A DNA stretch of 45,391 nucleotides. Origin: Ophioceras dolichostomum. Its lineage: Eukaryota > Ascomycota > Sordariomycetes > Magnaporthales > Ophioceraceae. The notes below the pieces were generated by a model. The model made no database searches, was not told the DNA's origin, and was given only the letters and a program-made list of their open reading frames with translations. Location of the stretch: assembly GCA_003049485.1 (NCBI GenBank), contig PYST01000312.1, positions 1 to 45,391 on the forward strand, in the 5' to 3' direction. Position numbers and translations under genes: made by a program. Positions 1 through 13,003 of the stretch are shown one piece after another (position 1 is the stretch's first letter; each line of letters starts with the position of its first letter).

Positions 1-567
1 CTCAGATACTATGCGCGTGCGTTGCATATGTGCCTTGTTCCCCAATAGTCTATCGTATGTATTTCTCTTCTCATGAATATTAAGAAAACAAAACAAAACC
101 AGAATACCCCGCAGAGGGAGACAGAAGACAAAATACTTAGATATGAATGATAGAAAAAAATCTCCCCCCGTTGCCTGCTGCTTGCCAAGTCTAGTAGTAT
201 GTAGATAGATGGTATTTGCTGCTGTTATTTGTTGATTTCTCACCGCCGAGCGCCGTTGCACGCCACACTCCTCCTCCCCTTATCCTTCCTACCTAGATGG
301 GTAAATCCGTGTGCTTTGGTGTAGGGGAAATAGGTACTTAGATGGCGATATTGTTGTTGAGGAATGTAGAAAGGGGGAAAAAATGCAAAAGTAAATAGAC
401 ATTGACTCATCAGGTATCAGCTAGCGTGTGCTTGATACAGATTAGGATTTAATAGAATAGATCTGTGGTGGGTAATTTGTTCTGTATAAGAGAAAAAGGA
501 AAACAAGTCCCGGGTTGGGATCACTCTACGCGGCGGTGAACAGAATGTAATGTGTTCTTCTGTTTTT
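1..567. other. Gene-free left edge, 3' flank of the glycosyltransferase gene
   Basis: I see no coding potential in this stretch. It lies downstream of the glycosyltransferase stop codon on the minus strand, so it should hold that gene's 3' UTR and polyadenylation region. The sequence is moderately A+T-rich with short A and T runs. No repeat or RNA gene is recognisable. Confidence 0.6.
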
Positions 568-3515
568 CTACCACGAGAAGGTCATCAGCGCAGGATTGAG
601 AGCCAGAGGCAACAAGAAATGCGAGGCAGCCACGGTCGCCATGGGAAGGATGGCGACGAAGTCGGTAATCACCCAGTCGTGCGGGACGAAGGGCGCCACG
701 GCGAGGATGACCATGCCGGCGATGAAGATGATGGAGAAGAGCATGGAGAACTTGAACTGTACACACGGCAAAGAGAGCGTGGGTTAGCAACTTGAACGTC
801 GAGAAAACAAAAGCATCCTGATGATCGCGTGGGGAGGAGGCAGGGAGGCAAAAATAAAAGCTTACCTTCTTCAAAACCTTGGGAACCTCAATGAAGAAGT
901 TAGAGAACTCGGCCTCCTTGGACGTAGCACCCCACGTCATGTCGATCTCGAACATGTGCGCCAGCAGGGCCTGCGAGACGTGCAGCGACAAACCACCCAG
1001 GAAGATGGCCAGCATGATGGTCCACTTCAGGTTCTCGAACAGGGCGTACAGCAGATTGCGCTCGCCGAGGCGGTAGCGCATGACGGCGAGGGCGACGTTG
1101 CCGAGCCCGTTGAAGACGATGATGATGGAGAACCACACCTGCCACGAGTCGACGTAGTACTTGTCCAGGTAGCCGTTGTACCAGCCCATCAGGAAGTAGT
1201 TCACCGACGTCATGATCCACGCGGCGCCGATGGCGTAGTACGTCCCGATGTACGAGATGACGGTGACCTTGGAGGTGAAGCGGATGTTGCTGAACAGGAA
1301 GCGGCGGAACAGCGGAGTAAAAGGCCCCCGCCACAGCCAGGTGCGGATCGGGTGGAACAGCAGCTCGTTGCAGCCGTACGCGTACTTCTCCCAGCGGGCC
1401 AGCTCGTCGTACACCGTAAGCGACACGCCCTCCTTGAACCCCTCGCCCGCCCAGGCCGCGAGCCGGATGATGTACCCCGCGCACTGCAGGCGGAGCGACA
1501 TGTCGAAGTCCTCGGACACGTGCGACTCGGACCAGAACTTCTCGTAGCCGTCCTCGTCCATGTACGAGACCTGCTGGATGGCGCTCCAGCGGAGGATGGC
1601 GTTGTGGCCGACGAAGGGGGCGACGTCGCCGTTGGAGACCGTGTAGCGGATGGCGCTGTAGATCAGGTTCGTGAAGAAGGTGATGCCGTTCTCGAAGTAC
1701 GTGTGCACGACCTGCATGACGCCCGACGAGAACTGCATGATGCCCACGTCGGGCGACTGCTCCATCTCCGAGACGGCGTCGAGCAGGCAGTCGGCGGGAA
1801 CGCGCGTGTCGGAGTCGATGATGAGGATGTAGTCGCCCACGCGGATGTTGCCGTCGGCCCAGGCGCGGCCGTCCTGCTCGAGCACCTCCTTCAGCGCGCG
1901 CTCGTACGACTGCGCCTCGTCGTGCTGGGTCCAGTCCGGGCCGCGGTTCACGAGCGCGAGCTTGTCCTCGACCTTGCACGAGATCATGAGCGCGAAGTTC
2001 ATGTTGGACGCCTTCTTGAACTTGCCGCGGCGCAGGAAGCCGTTCTCGCCGTGCTTTGGGCGCGCAACCCATCCGATGCTGTGGTCGGCGTAGAACTCGA
2101 TGCGCGCGCGCCGGTCGTCCTCCGAGATGAGTTGCAGGCCGTCGTCGTTGATGAACATGTTGGCGGAGCCGCCCTGCAGCTCGTAAGTGGACATGGCCTG
2201 CTTGATGGACTTGACCGTCGGCGCGATGACTCCGGCCAGACCCTCCTTGTACACGGGGCACTGGACCGTGACGTGCGGGAGGATGACCGACTGCAGGCGC
2301 GGAGGACACCGGGCGGAGTAGAACTTGGAGTTGATGGTCAGCTGGCGGATGGGGCCGAAGATCTGCGCCAGACAACCGACGATGACCTGCGCGAAGAAGA
2401 GCGTGAAGAAGATCTGCACGGGCGCCAGCGCGCACAGCGCCAGACGCAGGTAGCTGCCGTCGACGGAGACCTCGATGGCGAGCTGTCGCCAGGCGGCGCC
2501 TAGCGAGACCGTGACCAGCAGGAGCGTGATGGAGACCAAGTACGTGTTCTGCAGGTGGACAGGCCGCTTCTCCGGCTTGATCTCGCCGCTCTCCTCGTCG
2601 ATCTCGACCTCGGCCACCGCGCCGCCCTTCTTCTCGTCCTCGTCCTCGTCGCCGTTCGCCTTCCACACCAGCTCCATGAGCTCGGACTCGATGGCCTTGG
2701 CGCGCTGCACCAGGTGCAGGGCGTCGTCGTCCCAGACCACCAGCAGGCCCTCGGAGGCGATGAACGCCGCGAACTGGTGTTTCCTCGCCCTTGACAGGTC
2801 GTCGATGGCGGGCAGGATCTGCACGCGCAGGCCGTTCATCAATGGAACGTCGACCGCGTCAGGGGACCATTGCAGGAAGGTCTTAATTACACGGGAATTA
2901 ACCGTCATGGCGCACTAGAAATTTGCGGTATTCATGTTAGTGATCTTGTCCTTTTTGCTTCAGACTTGTTGCCTCGTTCTCCCTTGGCAAAGTCGAGTTC
3001 CCCTGTCCCTTCTTCCTTACCTGAACGTTGAGCGCAGCGCAAGCCTGTGCGAATGGCGATTGGCCCAGTTGTGGTGGGCAGGCCATGTACTGCCCCCTCG
3101 ACTTGCGGAGGAGCACTCCCTCGATCTCGCCGCTGCCGTCTGACACCCACAGCTGCGAGCACTGCTGCTGGTAGAGGTAGTTGACCATCACCTCGTGCTT
3201 GATGTCGTCCAGGAACATCGAGCTGTTGTTCGACCTGACGGACCGGCCCGAGATGCTCTGCGGTCTTGAGCTGTAGCGCGCCGAGGTAGGCGGCTGGAGC
3301 TCCACCTCGTTGCTGCTGCTCCGCCCAGACGGCTGCTTCTCCGACATGGCCGCTGGGGTGTGGCTCTGGGTGGCCGTGGCGCTCGACCTGCCGGATCGGC
3401 CCTGCTGACGCGGGTCCGAGGTCCGCAGCTGGCCTCCATTCTGGGAGTTCCGCTGGGCCGGGGCCGCCGGTGGCGGGGCGGGCTTCTCCGCCTTGAAGTA
3501 GCTGCCGATGCCCAT
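568..3515 (-). CDS. Multi-pass membrane family 2 glycosyltransferase (polysaccharide-synthase-like)
   Basis: The model is complement(join(568..756, 866..2914, 3021..3515)), 910 aa, with introns 757-865 and 2915-3020. Both introns have GTAAG-type donors, CTAAC branch sites and AG acceptors, and both fall between codons. Residues 1-99 are Pro/Ser/Gln-rich and probably disordered. A conserved soluble segment starts near 100. Two membrane helices lie near 289-312 and 321-349, and about five more follow residue 715. Between them is a GT-A catalytic domain with NDD near 421, DSD near 532, SEDFD near 632 and an RW pair near 672, which matches the D, D, D, (R/Q)xxRW layout of processive GT2 enzymes. 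The start at 3515 is the first AUG of the spliced leader and has a good context (CACCATGGG). The likely role is synthesis of a cell-wall or extracellular polysaccharide at the plasma membrane. The polymer cannot be told from sequence. The last two helices depend on splicing out intron 757-865; unspliced reading gives a non-hydrophobic tail. Confidence 0.9.
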
Positions 3516-3701
3516 GGTGACTTTATTCGTGACTTGGTCCGCTGAAGGGTGGCGCTCAACAACAGCAAGAGGCTGTCTGTGCGGGAGATGCAAAGTGCAA
3601 CTCCACCCTAGGACTCAAGAGGAAGAGTAGTCAGAGACTGATGTGTGTCCTCGGAGCTTGATGGGATGTCGATAGTGTCTCTAGGAGTATTATAAGGTCG
3701 G

Positions 3702-3846
3702 CTGCGAGGAGGCCATGTTAGTTAATCAAGGTCGTGATAGTTCCAAAGACGGGCCCCCCGCTCGGTCGTGACACTTGCACAGAGCTCCAAGACACGATGC
3801 CGGACGGGAGGGTGGTCCCGCCCTCCAGCTGTGGTAACTGTCATAC
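3702..3846 (-). other. Predicted 5' UTR intron of the glycosyltransferase gene
   Basis: Read on the minus strand, this 145-nt segment starts GTATGA after an AAG and ends CTCGCAG, with TTAACTAAC as branch site about 20 nt before the acceptor. It lies about 190 nt upstream of the start codon. The flanking sequence has no ATG on the sense strand for hundreds of bases. The ATGs in this region, at 3713-3715 and 3842-3844, both fall inside the predicted intron, so splicing would remove them from the leader. Confidence 0.65.
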
Positions 3847-4554
3847 CTTCTTGGCCTTGATCTTTTCCTGCCCTGATCCTCCTGTTCCACCCGACGCACC
3901 CCAATGCAGCCGCAACGGAGGCGCCTTTGTTCGTGTTTCCAGCGAGGGCGAGTCTGCTGTGGCAAAGCTATCCCAGTCCCAGTGCGACCAACAAAGTCTT
4001 TCAAGATTCGACCGCCAGCCAACGGGAGGCGCCGGACTACTATGCGTGCGGTTCGTGGGTGCGGGTTTTAGGTTGACGTCCGGGATGAGGAAGATGAGCG
4101 AATACGGCAGTCCGCAAGACACAACGAACGAGATGTGTGTGCTCTAGTCAGGCCAGTAGTGAGGGGAAGTTGGTAGCGAACGGACAGCACTCTACGAGGA
4201 GGCCTGGGTGAGGGTGGGAGCAGAGACGAGACAGAGAGCAAGCAGCACGGTAGGACCGTTTGCTTGGAAGCAAGTTGCCGTCGATGCTTGAAGCTCGAGA
4301 TGTCTGGCCCTCGGGTTCCTGGCTCGCACGAAACAGCGAAGGGTTGCAACCGGAAGGAAAGGTAAAAGAAAGAAAAGATCGGAAGCAGGGTGGCCAGGGG
4401 AGAAAAGAGAGGCTCAGGTCTGGGCAGTTTGAGGGGAAGAGAAAAGCACGGGAGAAAAAAGAAGCCCTCGTCCGCCCTCCCCCCCTCAGAATCCCTGATA
4501 CGCGGAGCGGAGGGCTGATTGGATTAGCACGAGCTGGCACCTCTCCTTGGGACC
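3847..4554 (-). promoter_or_regulatory. AUG-free 5' leader and CT-rich core promoter of the glycosyltransferase gene
   Basis: The minus strand has no ATG across these 708 bases. The plus strand is strongly purine-rich around 4350-4480, so the sense strand carries long pyrimidine runs of the kind found near fungal transcription starts. I infer that transcription begins at or to the right of about 4350. No protein-coding function is supported here, although several chance reading frames exist. Confidence 0.5.
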
Positions 4555-6201
4555 CATCAGAGTTGTGCTTGGGGTGCTTTGATCTCGGCCAGCTATTCCA
4601 GGGGGTCCATCTTTTCCCTCCTCCTCTGGCACACTGGGGCATACAGAGTTGCATCCTGATCGGGACGAGGGAGGATTTGCTGCTATCGAAGCCAAAGTGA
4701 CCAGCCCAAGGCCAGAGCAAGCGGGCAGGCGATGTCACCATGGTACCTTGTCCCTGCAACAAAATCCATGGCGCCAAGGAGAGATGCCAGCTGGTGCGAG
4801 GGGCTAGCCCGACTCTGGCTAGTACAGGGGTGTATGCGGGTGTGGGTGTTCTTCTCCATAAGTGGGTGTGCGGCTTGTAAAAAGATCCAATGGAGGCAAT
4901 ACGAAGCGGGAACCGGAACAGAACAGGACACGATAGGACGCGGGCGGATAGGGTGGGTGTCCAGGTTCCAATCTTCAGAAACCGGGAAATCCCAAATCGG
5001 CCGGCGTCCTGCAAATAGAGTGAGCAGCCAAGCAAGCAGCCCTTCGTTCCCTCCTGAAGAATGAGAAAGATAGCGCCTGAGCTGGGCCGGCGTCAATAGC
5101 GCGGGCCTCTGTGAAACGGGGGTGCGTTAGCGGCTAGGGGAAATTGCTTGTGGCTTGCTCCGCCGCAGATATTGTGTAAATTGACGACCAAAAGCAGTAG
5201 TGTCGATGATAAAGGCAAAGAAGACAGGAGGCAATGGGACAGATTTCACATCAGCTAGCACGGGTCCTTTTTTCTCAACCGCGAGAGCGGCCGGCCCTGG
5301 ATGAGAGCAGGGAAATACAATGAGGGGTGAGGACGAGAGGGCAAATGGCCGGGATTCCTCTGGTAGTCAACCACTGAACCATGGCTTCCTCCACCTTCCT
5401 TCCGGACTCTTGTGTCCTTAGCCAGGAACAAGTGCAGGAGGGCGCACTAACAAAGGACCAATTTCCCTGTCATCAACGCCGGCGCTGTTTCCTCGGAGGA
5501 CTGCACTAGCCTTGGTAGGAGGTCGCCACCTGCCTGCTGTCGACCCTCCACCACGCACGTGGGTTGAGATTGTCGACTGTGTGTTGCGACTTCCGATGAC
5601 AAAAAAAGGAGTGCTGCTGTTGTTGCTGCTATTGATGGCGATTGATAGCCTCATGTGCCTCCTCCATCTTTCTAGCACACGCCTCCTCAGCCTTCGGGAA
5701 GCCGTTGAACAAACGGATGTAAGAAATAACAGTCCATTGGCGGAGTCGGGAACGCCTCTCTTCCTTTTAAACAGATGTGGTTGGACGGCTTGTCCAACTG
5801 CCGCCAGTGGCTTCAGTCCAATAGCAGCTCACCAATTTATGGGGTGTGGCAGAGGGGTCGTGTGCCCTGTTTTGCTGCTTTTTACAGTGATGAACCACTA
5901 TATTTTCAGCCCCCTCCACCCCCCGAATTCCCTGGTTTTGGGGGGACGCTGGGGATTGGACTGGGAGCTTCGAGATGGTTGGGGGTGGGGTAAATCAACA
6001 ACAGCATGTCAGCGTCGGGTGTGTGTGTGTGAGTGGACTTGTCGGAGGTGGGTGAGTTATCCGCCCAAAATGTCTGACGCAAATACCTGTATTACTGCTT
6101 CTTCCTGGCAACTGCTCGACGCCTCCCAATTTGCAATAATTGCAGCGACCATTTTCCAATATCGAGCCGTGCTTGCCAGCAGTTCTTGTGCTTCTTTGCT
6201 G

Positions 6202-6221
6202 TCATCATCATCATCATCATC
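6202..6221 (+). repeat. (TCA)n microsatellite
   Basis: About six to seven uninterrupted TCA units lie in noncoding sequence. On the minus strand this reads as a TGA run, so it is not part of a coding frame there. Confidence 0.8.
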
Positions 6222-9200
6222 TCCTTCTCCCTTTTTTCTGAACATTTGGGGGTCGTTGATGATGATCCGATTCTTGACCATCTGCCGTGGTGGCATGTTC
6301 AATCTCTTCAATCTGCCCCGAGATCTCTCGGGGTCCTGAACGTCAAGATTCCCGAGCCAAGATCGAGAACGACAAGGACTAGTCAGCCTGCTTGGAAAAT
6401 GAACGACAGAAAAAAAAAAGAAAGAAAAAAAGAAAAGAAAAATATTAGGACTCGCCCCTGTCAGATCTCAATCTGGTAGTGGACCAGTACTTCAGCTGTG
6501 GCTGAACAAATTGTGGGCTGATTGGTATCTGAAAGCGGCAGCTTTTACACGCCCCTTCGATTTAATCATTTTTCCATTTATTATTTTTCTTCTGAGAAAA
6601 TTCCCCCCGATTTTGAAGTGCAGGCGTCAGCAGAGCACATCGTTGTCGTCGATTCGCTCCGGGTCGTGCTGCATAACCACATATTCCGTTTACTGAACCT
6701 GATAGTGAGAATGCTTGTTGATGATGGTGCCAGCATTCTGTTGAGATCGATCTTCTTCCACCACCAGCAATCAACCCACTCTCCGGCGCTGGGCATCGTC
6801 TTTGACAGGTCGTCTCTTCCCGTCGCTATCTCAGATGGACTCTCTGGCCCTCTCCTTCTCTGCCCGGTTCCGCCCGCGCCAGCCCGGCAAGGCCGTGTCC
6901 TTTTCGGTTTCCGAGAAGGCATCACAGATAAGACAAATTGGAAAAGAATTGAGTCGAAGCTACCACTGCTGGCCAGTGTTTCGGTCCAGAGCCGTCCGGC
7001 ACCAATCATCCGGACATTACCACAGCAGTTGTCCGTTGAAGCTGCACGCACTTCCGTTGTGGAAAGAGGTGTATTGGGCTTTTCCCCTGGCGTATCACCA
7101 CTATGGCCGCGGCCTTGCTCTTTTTTTCTTTCTTTCATTTTTTACTTTCTTTAATTTTCAATTTTTCATTTATTTTATCGTTCTGACAATTCTTTTCTTT
7201 TTTCTCCGTCTGTCTTGTTTGTGACCAATGGATGAAGAGGGTGTGAAGACTAGTGGGATGCACCACAACCTAACCTTAAAAGACTCCTCCTGTTGTACCC
7301 ACCTCCCACACGGATTCGCCCGACAGGGTTGAAGTTAGGATGGAATGTCTCGGAGCAGACCAGCCGCAGAGGCCGCTTCCCGACGAACCAGAATTCAGAC
7401 ATTGATCTTTTGTATCCCTTGGTGGCTTGCATCTATGTGCCCTTCTAGGAATCATGGGCTTTCATAACTGGCTGGCTGGATGGCATCCGTTGCATAACTC
7501 TAACCGTCGCGATCGAAGTGGTTGCGTTCGGCGCACGCACAATCCCTCCAGACAAACACAACGGTGCTGCTGCCCGACGGACCTCTCAAGCCACATTGGC
7601 CAAAACATACGGAGGAGGGGCACCAGCAGCACTCACCAAATAAGGCACGACAACAGAGGCTATTTTTGGCAATTCTCAGAAGCAAAAAAAAACCTCGTAT
7701 TTTGTCTCTTCACATTCTGTGCAACTCCCCATCAAGTGTCAACAACCACCGAGAGAAGAAAACGGAGAAGCGGCATTCCTGACGAAACACGGACACTTGA
7801 GCAGCTCCATCCCCTGTCGTTTGTTAGGGCGAAAGAGCGATAACAATTTTTCTTTCTTTCTTTTTTCCCTCCTCGTCACTTCCGAGAACGAGAGCGGCTG
7901 AATTCACATGATTGACAACTATCGCAGGAAACAAATTTCCACCACGCAGGGGGAAGAAATTTGGCACACGGCTCCCCACTGCAAGGCCAAGCTTGATTCC
8001 TCTATCTTGGGTGCTTGGGTGTGCCCTGCTCCAGAGTACCCTGTCGTTTGTCTTGTTGCGGGTCATCCAAGGCGAATCGCCAGGGGAAAGAGGGGGAAAG
8101 AGACAGCGCCACAGCTGTGTGCATCATCAACATTGACGACTAATGCGGCTACAAGAGGCTAGTAGGCGACATCCTCGGCCTTGTGGGATACGCGACCTTG
8201 TTCGACTAGCGTCTCGCGCCGGCGATAGCGGCCCATCGTGCTTCTCACCAGCGAACGGTTCAATCTTCCTTCGATTTTCCCCTGACGCTTGCGGACGCCA
8301 CCTCCTTTCTTCGCTGCAGAAAAAGCTGCCTCATTGCAGAGAATGCTTATCAACCGACGTTAGCGATGAGCGTTGAAAGGTTAACATTGCCGAATAAAGG
8401 CTTTTTGTGGCTTGCATTTGCTCACGACGAACTATCGAGATGTCAAATTTGCCCCCTTTCTGACGCCCTACGGCGGTAGCCTTGGCTATCATTCGCCTCC
8501 ATTTGATGACGACGATGGTGATCATAGGCCGGAAAGCTGGGAGAGTGTGCACGCCAAGGGATAGGAGGTCTTGCTCCGACTCCGACCTCGACACCTATGT
8601 CGACTCTCGCCAAATTTCCTCACTTTGGGTCTGGTCGGCAGTGAAGAACTTGTTGCTATCAGCAGGGGGCTATAGGTCATCAGGGCTGTCATTCGTGCGT
8701 GGGGGTTGACTATGAACGAGTCCGCAGACCGACTGGACTGGCTGCACTGCACTAACACCATCGTCCCCCTCCCTCCTTGTGATGGACCCAACGTGGTCAA
8801 CGACTTGTGGTCTCGCAATCCCCTACAGAAGACGAGGCGATAAAGACGAGGGAGAAAAGGTCCGCCCCGCTTTAGCATTGAAGCCAACAACGCATGGAAA
8901 ACCCAGGGATATGGTTCCGGCCGCCCCAAGCCAGGGAAACCATGGCCTTGACGATCCCTCCCCTTTTCTTCCTTTTTACCAGCAGTGTTGAACCTCCTTG
9001 TGCGCCATGTGACCTGTGCCCCGTGTCCCCAATGCTTGTCCATGATGAACCAGGGATCCAGATCCCCGGAAACGCAAAAAGGTGAAGAAAAGAAAGGGGG
9101 GGGAAGCCAAAATCTTCAATACGAAGATCCATTTCATGTCCGTTGTGGAGAGATGGAGCGATCTTCGGACCGGATCCTCCTTGAAGGCTCCTCTTCTAAC

Positions 9201-10850
9201 AGGCTTCTTTTTGTTCACTGGGTCCTGCACGGTTTCCGGTCGTGCCGGTGAGGAAACTGGAAACTCGGAGAGAGAAAGAGAGTGAGGGGCAACAAGAGAA
9301 GTGGATAGAAGTGTCTGACGGACCCAGAAATGTTCGGACTCACAGAGCCGCCACTTGTTTTGGGATCCTGGCTTGTTTGACCGAGGGGACAGACTGGAGC
9401 GCCGTCGAAAAGAGGCATATCATCGATTGATGACCCTCCGAGGCGAGCGAGTCAAGAAAAATGATGCCAGCGCACTCTCGCAGAAGGACACGGTCAGCAG
9501 GCAGAGTGAGCAGAACCGAAAGGCCCGCGTTGCTTGCAGGGCCAAGACGAGTACCGCACGGTCGACGAATCGCCTCCTTCTCCCCCCTTCTCCCTTCCCT
9601 AAAACTGCCTGTTCGGGCTGACAAGTTGCAAGCGAAAGATTTGTGAAGATGCGGAAACTGTATGTAACAAAAGGACTGCAAAAGAGCACAGTGAGGAGTC
9701 ATGATTGAACAGTGGGGGCCACTCAACCGAGCACAAGCCCAAGCACGAGCACCAGAGCACCACCGAACTTGCAGCAAGCTGCGCAGACCAATGCGTCGTG
9801 ATATCGACTCGCGAATGCAGGACTCTTGCTCGAAAGGGCCAAAAATCCCACCTTTCACCGATAATGCCCGCCCTTTTTCAGCTGGCCTCTGACGCCGCGC
9901 GGATTTCCTCTTCTGATGAGCGAGTTTGAAGAAACTTGCAACTTCAATCTGCATTCTGCAAACTGCAATGGCAACCTGCACTCACTCGCTTGTTTGCTTG
10001 CTTGCCTCTCGGCTGGAGGAAAGAAGAGGGGCCCTTCTTCTTCGCCGCCGTCCCAAAATGCTCGAGCGTTTGCAGAGAAGATGTTGTAGAGACCCCAAGG
10101 TTTTTCGGAACCTGAAATAACGCATGACGAAAATATTGAGAGAAAAAAAGGGCAACAAGAACGAGCTTTCGCAATGGATGCTAGACTCGGGGGCGAGAGA
10201 CCTCATGCGCCGCCTGGTAGCAGGAGAATACAGTTGAGTGCATCGCAACATCGCATTCGGCACCCGAGGGCGGCAGAAAAATACACACTTGAGAGCAGCA
10301 ATGGCCAGCCAGTGTCAGGGAGACCGGATCACACCCCCCCTCTCTCTCTCTCACTCTATCCCTGTGCCTCTGCCTTGCTGTATCTCTCTTTTCAACCCAC
10401 CGTACTTTTGCTCTGTGAAATGTGGAGATAATATAAGGCTGGAATTGGTGACGAAAGGGGAAGTAATTGCAAAGCACGAATGGAGGAATGTGAAGCGAAA
10501 AATTGACGAGGCAAAAAAGGTAACGCACAGCAAGGGTTCCTTGATGGAACCTTTCCCTATCAGCTGCACCAGGGTTCAGTTTTGACGACGACGAGAGCAA
10601 AACCAAGCCCTTGTCGTTGTTGGCCTGGACTGGCCCGGCCTTCCGCCCAGCTTGTGGCGGGTTGATGGATGGCGGTCTGAACAAAAATGATGGATGGTCT
10701 GATAGGCGTTGCGGACGTTTTACAACGTATCCGCGGTGCGACCTGATGAGACTTCTCCTCAGACGTTGGGAGACACCTTGCCACCGTTGTTTTGTTGTTG
10801 TTTGTTTTTGTTTGATGTTATCAAAAAGAGCAAAAAGGAACGACGGAGAA

Positions 10851-10869
10851 AGAGAGAGAGAGAGAGAGA
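10851..10869 (+). repeat. (AG)n microsatellite
   Basis: A short uninterrupted AG run sits within a longer purine-rich tract in gene-poor DNA. Confidence 0.8.
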
Positions 10870-13003
10870 AAAGCGGCTCGTTCACATCACCCGCCGCTCG
10901 TATTGAGAGGGAGGTCTTCCGCCGCAACAAACCATGCCGCTCGCCTTGATCGCTTTTCTCCCCCTCCCAGTTTCAGGTCCACAGCCATGTTCGTTCGTGG
11001 TGCCAAAACTGGAGGGGTGGGTGTTGGTTGCTAGGACGGGACGTACGGAGATCGCGGGGCTCGGTATTCCTTTTTGCCAGTCTGTTTTCCAGCCCGAATC
11101 CTGTCGGGAACATGTCCCTCACTGTGTTGATGAGGCTCCCTAAGTCTGTTGGTAGGGCAGCGCAGCGGACATAGTGTATGTACTTCGTAGTGAATGAAGA
11201 ATGGAGCGCACGAGAGGCGAACGCGGCGGCGGGAAAGGGGCGGCGGCGGGAAGGATGCTTGTCTCGGCGCTTGACAACGTCCCTTCCGGAAATGCGCTCC
11301 CTACCAGCCCTCCGGCCGGGCCTAACTTAGGGGATCTATCATCTCGAGTCTATCTTGTCTGAACGTTCGACGCCTCGTCCTCGTAGTCGGGATCACCGTC
11401 GCTTTTGATGCTGTCAAACGTAGGACAGGAAAGGGGCTCTTGCTCTTTCCCCCTAGCCCCCTCTCCTATCTCGTGCATGTAGGACCGCATATAGGAGTTC
11501 CACGACAAGGCCGATATTTTTCTTCGCCTCTCGTGTAAGTCTCGTTGTGGTCCGCGATCGATATGTCTGTGTGTTGTTGTTGTGTCTGTGTGTTGGTGAT
11601 GATATCGGGTCGGTCGAGGTCTCGTCGACGGTCGTCCGCCGGAAATCCTCTCCTTCCCGCTCCGGTGATGACGATAAACAACGGACGGGAAGGGAGAGAC
11701 GGAAAGGCCAAAAGTGCTGAACGAAAATAGAAAGGATGAGGCTCTTGCCTCCCTCCCTCTTTGCGATGGAAACACGAGACTTGAACTCAGGTGGGCTTGA
11801 ACTTGACTTACCCTGAATCCCGTGTCTCGGTGTCGCGCACCCGACCGCCGGAAGCATCAGAAACCTATGTCTTCCACCTGTCTGTGACACAGGAGAATAT
11901 CAGTATCCTTATATGTCCGTAGCGACCTCTAGGGAAGGATGGCTGAACGCAAGTCTTATCTCTCGGCGACGTATGTCAAAAGCTGCGTGAGCCATGTCGG
12001 AGGAAAAAAAAGCTTCAAAGCAAGCCCATCCCAGGCCATCAAGTATAATCGCCCGGTCATCCGTTGGGGGATTGAGGCTTGGAGGAGCGGGACAGGACAG
12101 GCGCCTCTCGCCATCGATATTGGTGCACTAGCGGCTTGGCCTGTATATCGATCGCTCTTGCAGCAGCCAAAGGGCATCGAGATGCAGCAGCCACATGCGC
12201 TCTCCGGCAGGTCCGCCACCGCCGTCGTTCAGCAGCCAGACCTGGGAGGGGTTACCGAGGAGCAGCCATCTTTCGAAAAGATCTAGTGACATTGAGCTGG
12301 CTGACGCCACCAATGCTTCCCCCCGCGCTCCCGACAGGGCATCAGGTACAGAGCTTCTAGGGTGATAGCTGGCAGCACGTGGCCATTACGAGTGAAGGAC
12401 GATGCCCTCTAGCTCTAGAGCGTCCGCGTGATGTGGTGGACAAGACTCTGCATATCAGCTCGCTGGTTAACAGTTGTCATCATCAGTCCTCCCTAATAGT
12501 CGTTGCCACTATCATTGTCACAAGCGACGGACAGCGTCATGATTTTAATCGACATATTCGAATTAGGTTCCCTCTAGCCAGTGTAGAGGGCATGTAAGTA
12601 CTGTACCAGATAGAACAAGCTTGATCTCCCCAGGTGCACAGGTTGAAGATACAGATTCGTCGTCGCTCCTCCACCTACTTCGTGATCTCTGCCTCCCTCT
12701 CTCTATGATGTGTCCAGTTTCGCGCCTTTCCTAAAAACAATATTTCGTTGCCTCTTAACAAAGAAAAACGAGAAAGAGAAGGGGTAAAGAGAAGGAAGGA
12801 CCAAGTTCCCCTCCTCTGGAGTAAATAGTAAATACTTGAATGCGCAAGAATAACTTTAACAGAGAGAAAAAAATATTACCCTATGTGCGAAAAGGGAATC
12901 AAAACGATCACCAATCTATAATGCGAACAACAGCAAGAGCAACACGCGCAATTCCCACTTCGCCATGGCCCTTGACCTCCCTCACTGTGCCTGCCCAATT
13001 CTC

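Larger units (their letters stand above)
4555..13003. other. Gene-poor stretch of about 8.4 kb
   Basis: I find no recognisable protein, tRNA or transposon on either strand. Open frames up to about 295 codons occur, but they overlap in several frames, are low in complexity and show no family motif. Contents worth noting are a (TCA)n run near 6202, purine runs near 6409-6445, a long T-rich tract near 7118-7210, an (AG)n run near 10851, and a GC-rich patch with repeated GGCGGCGGGAA near 11223-11255. It may hold distal regulatory DNA for the flanking cell-wall genes, noncoding transcripts, or genes too fragmented to see by eye. Confidence 0.5.

Noticed and set aside
821..2503. 560-codon open frame antisense to the glycosyltransferase gene
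   Set aside because: It is the shadow of a G+C-rich codon-biased exon on the other strand. Its product is low in complexity and lacks domains, while the minus strand has intact GT2 motifs.
4148..5035. 295-codon minus-strand open frame
   Set aside because: It covers the CT-rich promoter and AUG-free leader of the glycosyltransferase gene. The product is low in complexity, and other frames in the same place are equally open.
10181..10930. 249-codon minus-strand frame
   Set aside because: It crosses (AG)n and CT runs, giving Ser/Leu repeats, and has no recognisable domain.
11350..11700. Minus-strand frame ending in a tail that looks superficially protein-like (PTFDSIKSDGDPDYEDEA)
   Set aside because: No splice sites, codon bias or upstream exon support it, and the rest of the frame is low in complexity. 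I cannot exclude a last exon, but the evidence is too weak.
11760..11880. tRNA-like B-box (GAGTTCAAGTCTC on the minus strand)
   Set aside because: The T stem pairs poorly, no matching acceptor 5' half was found, and there is no A-box at a proper distance.
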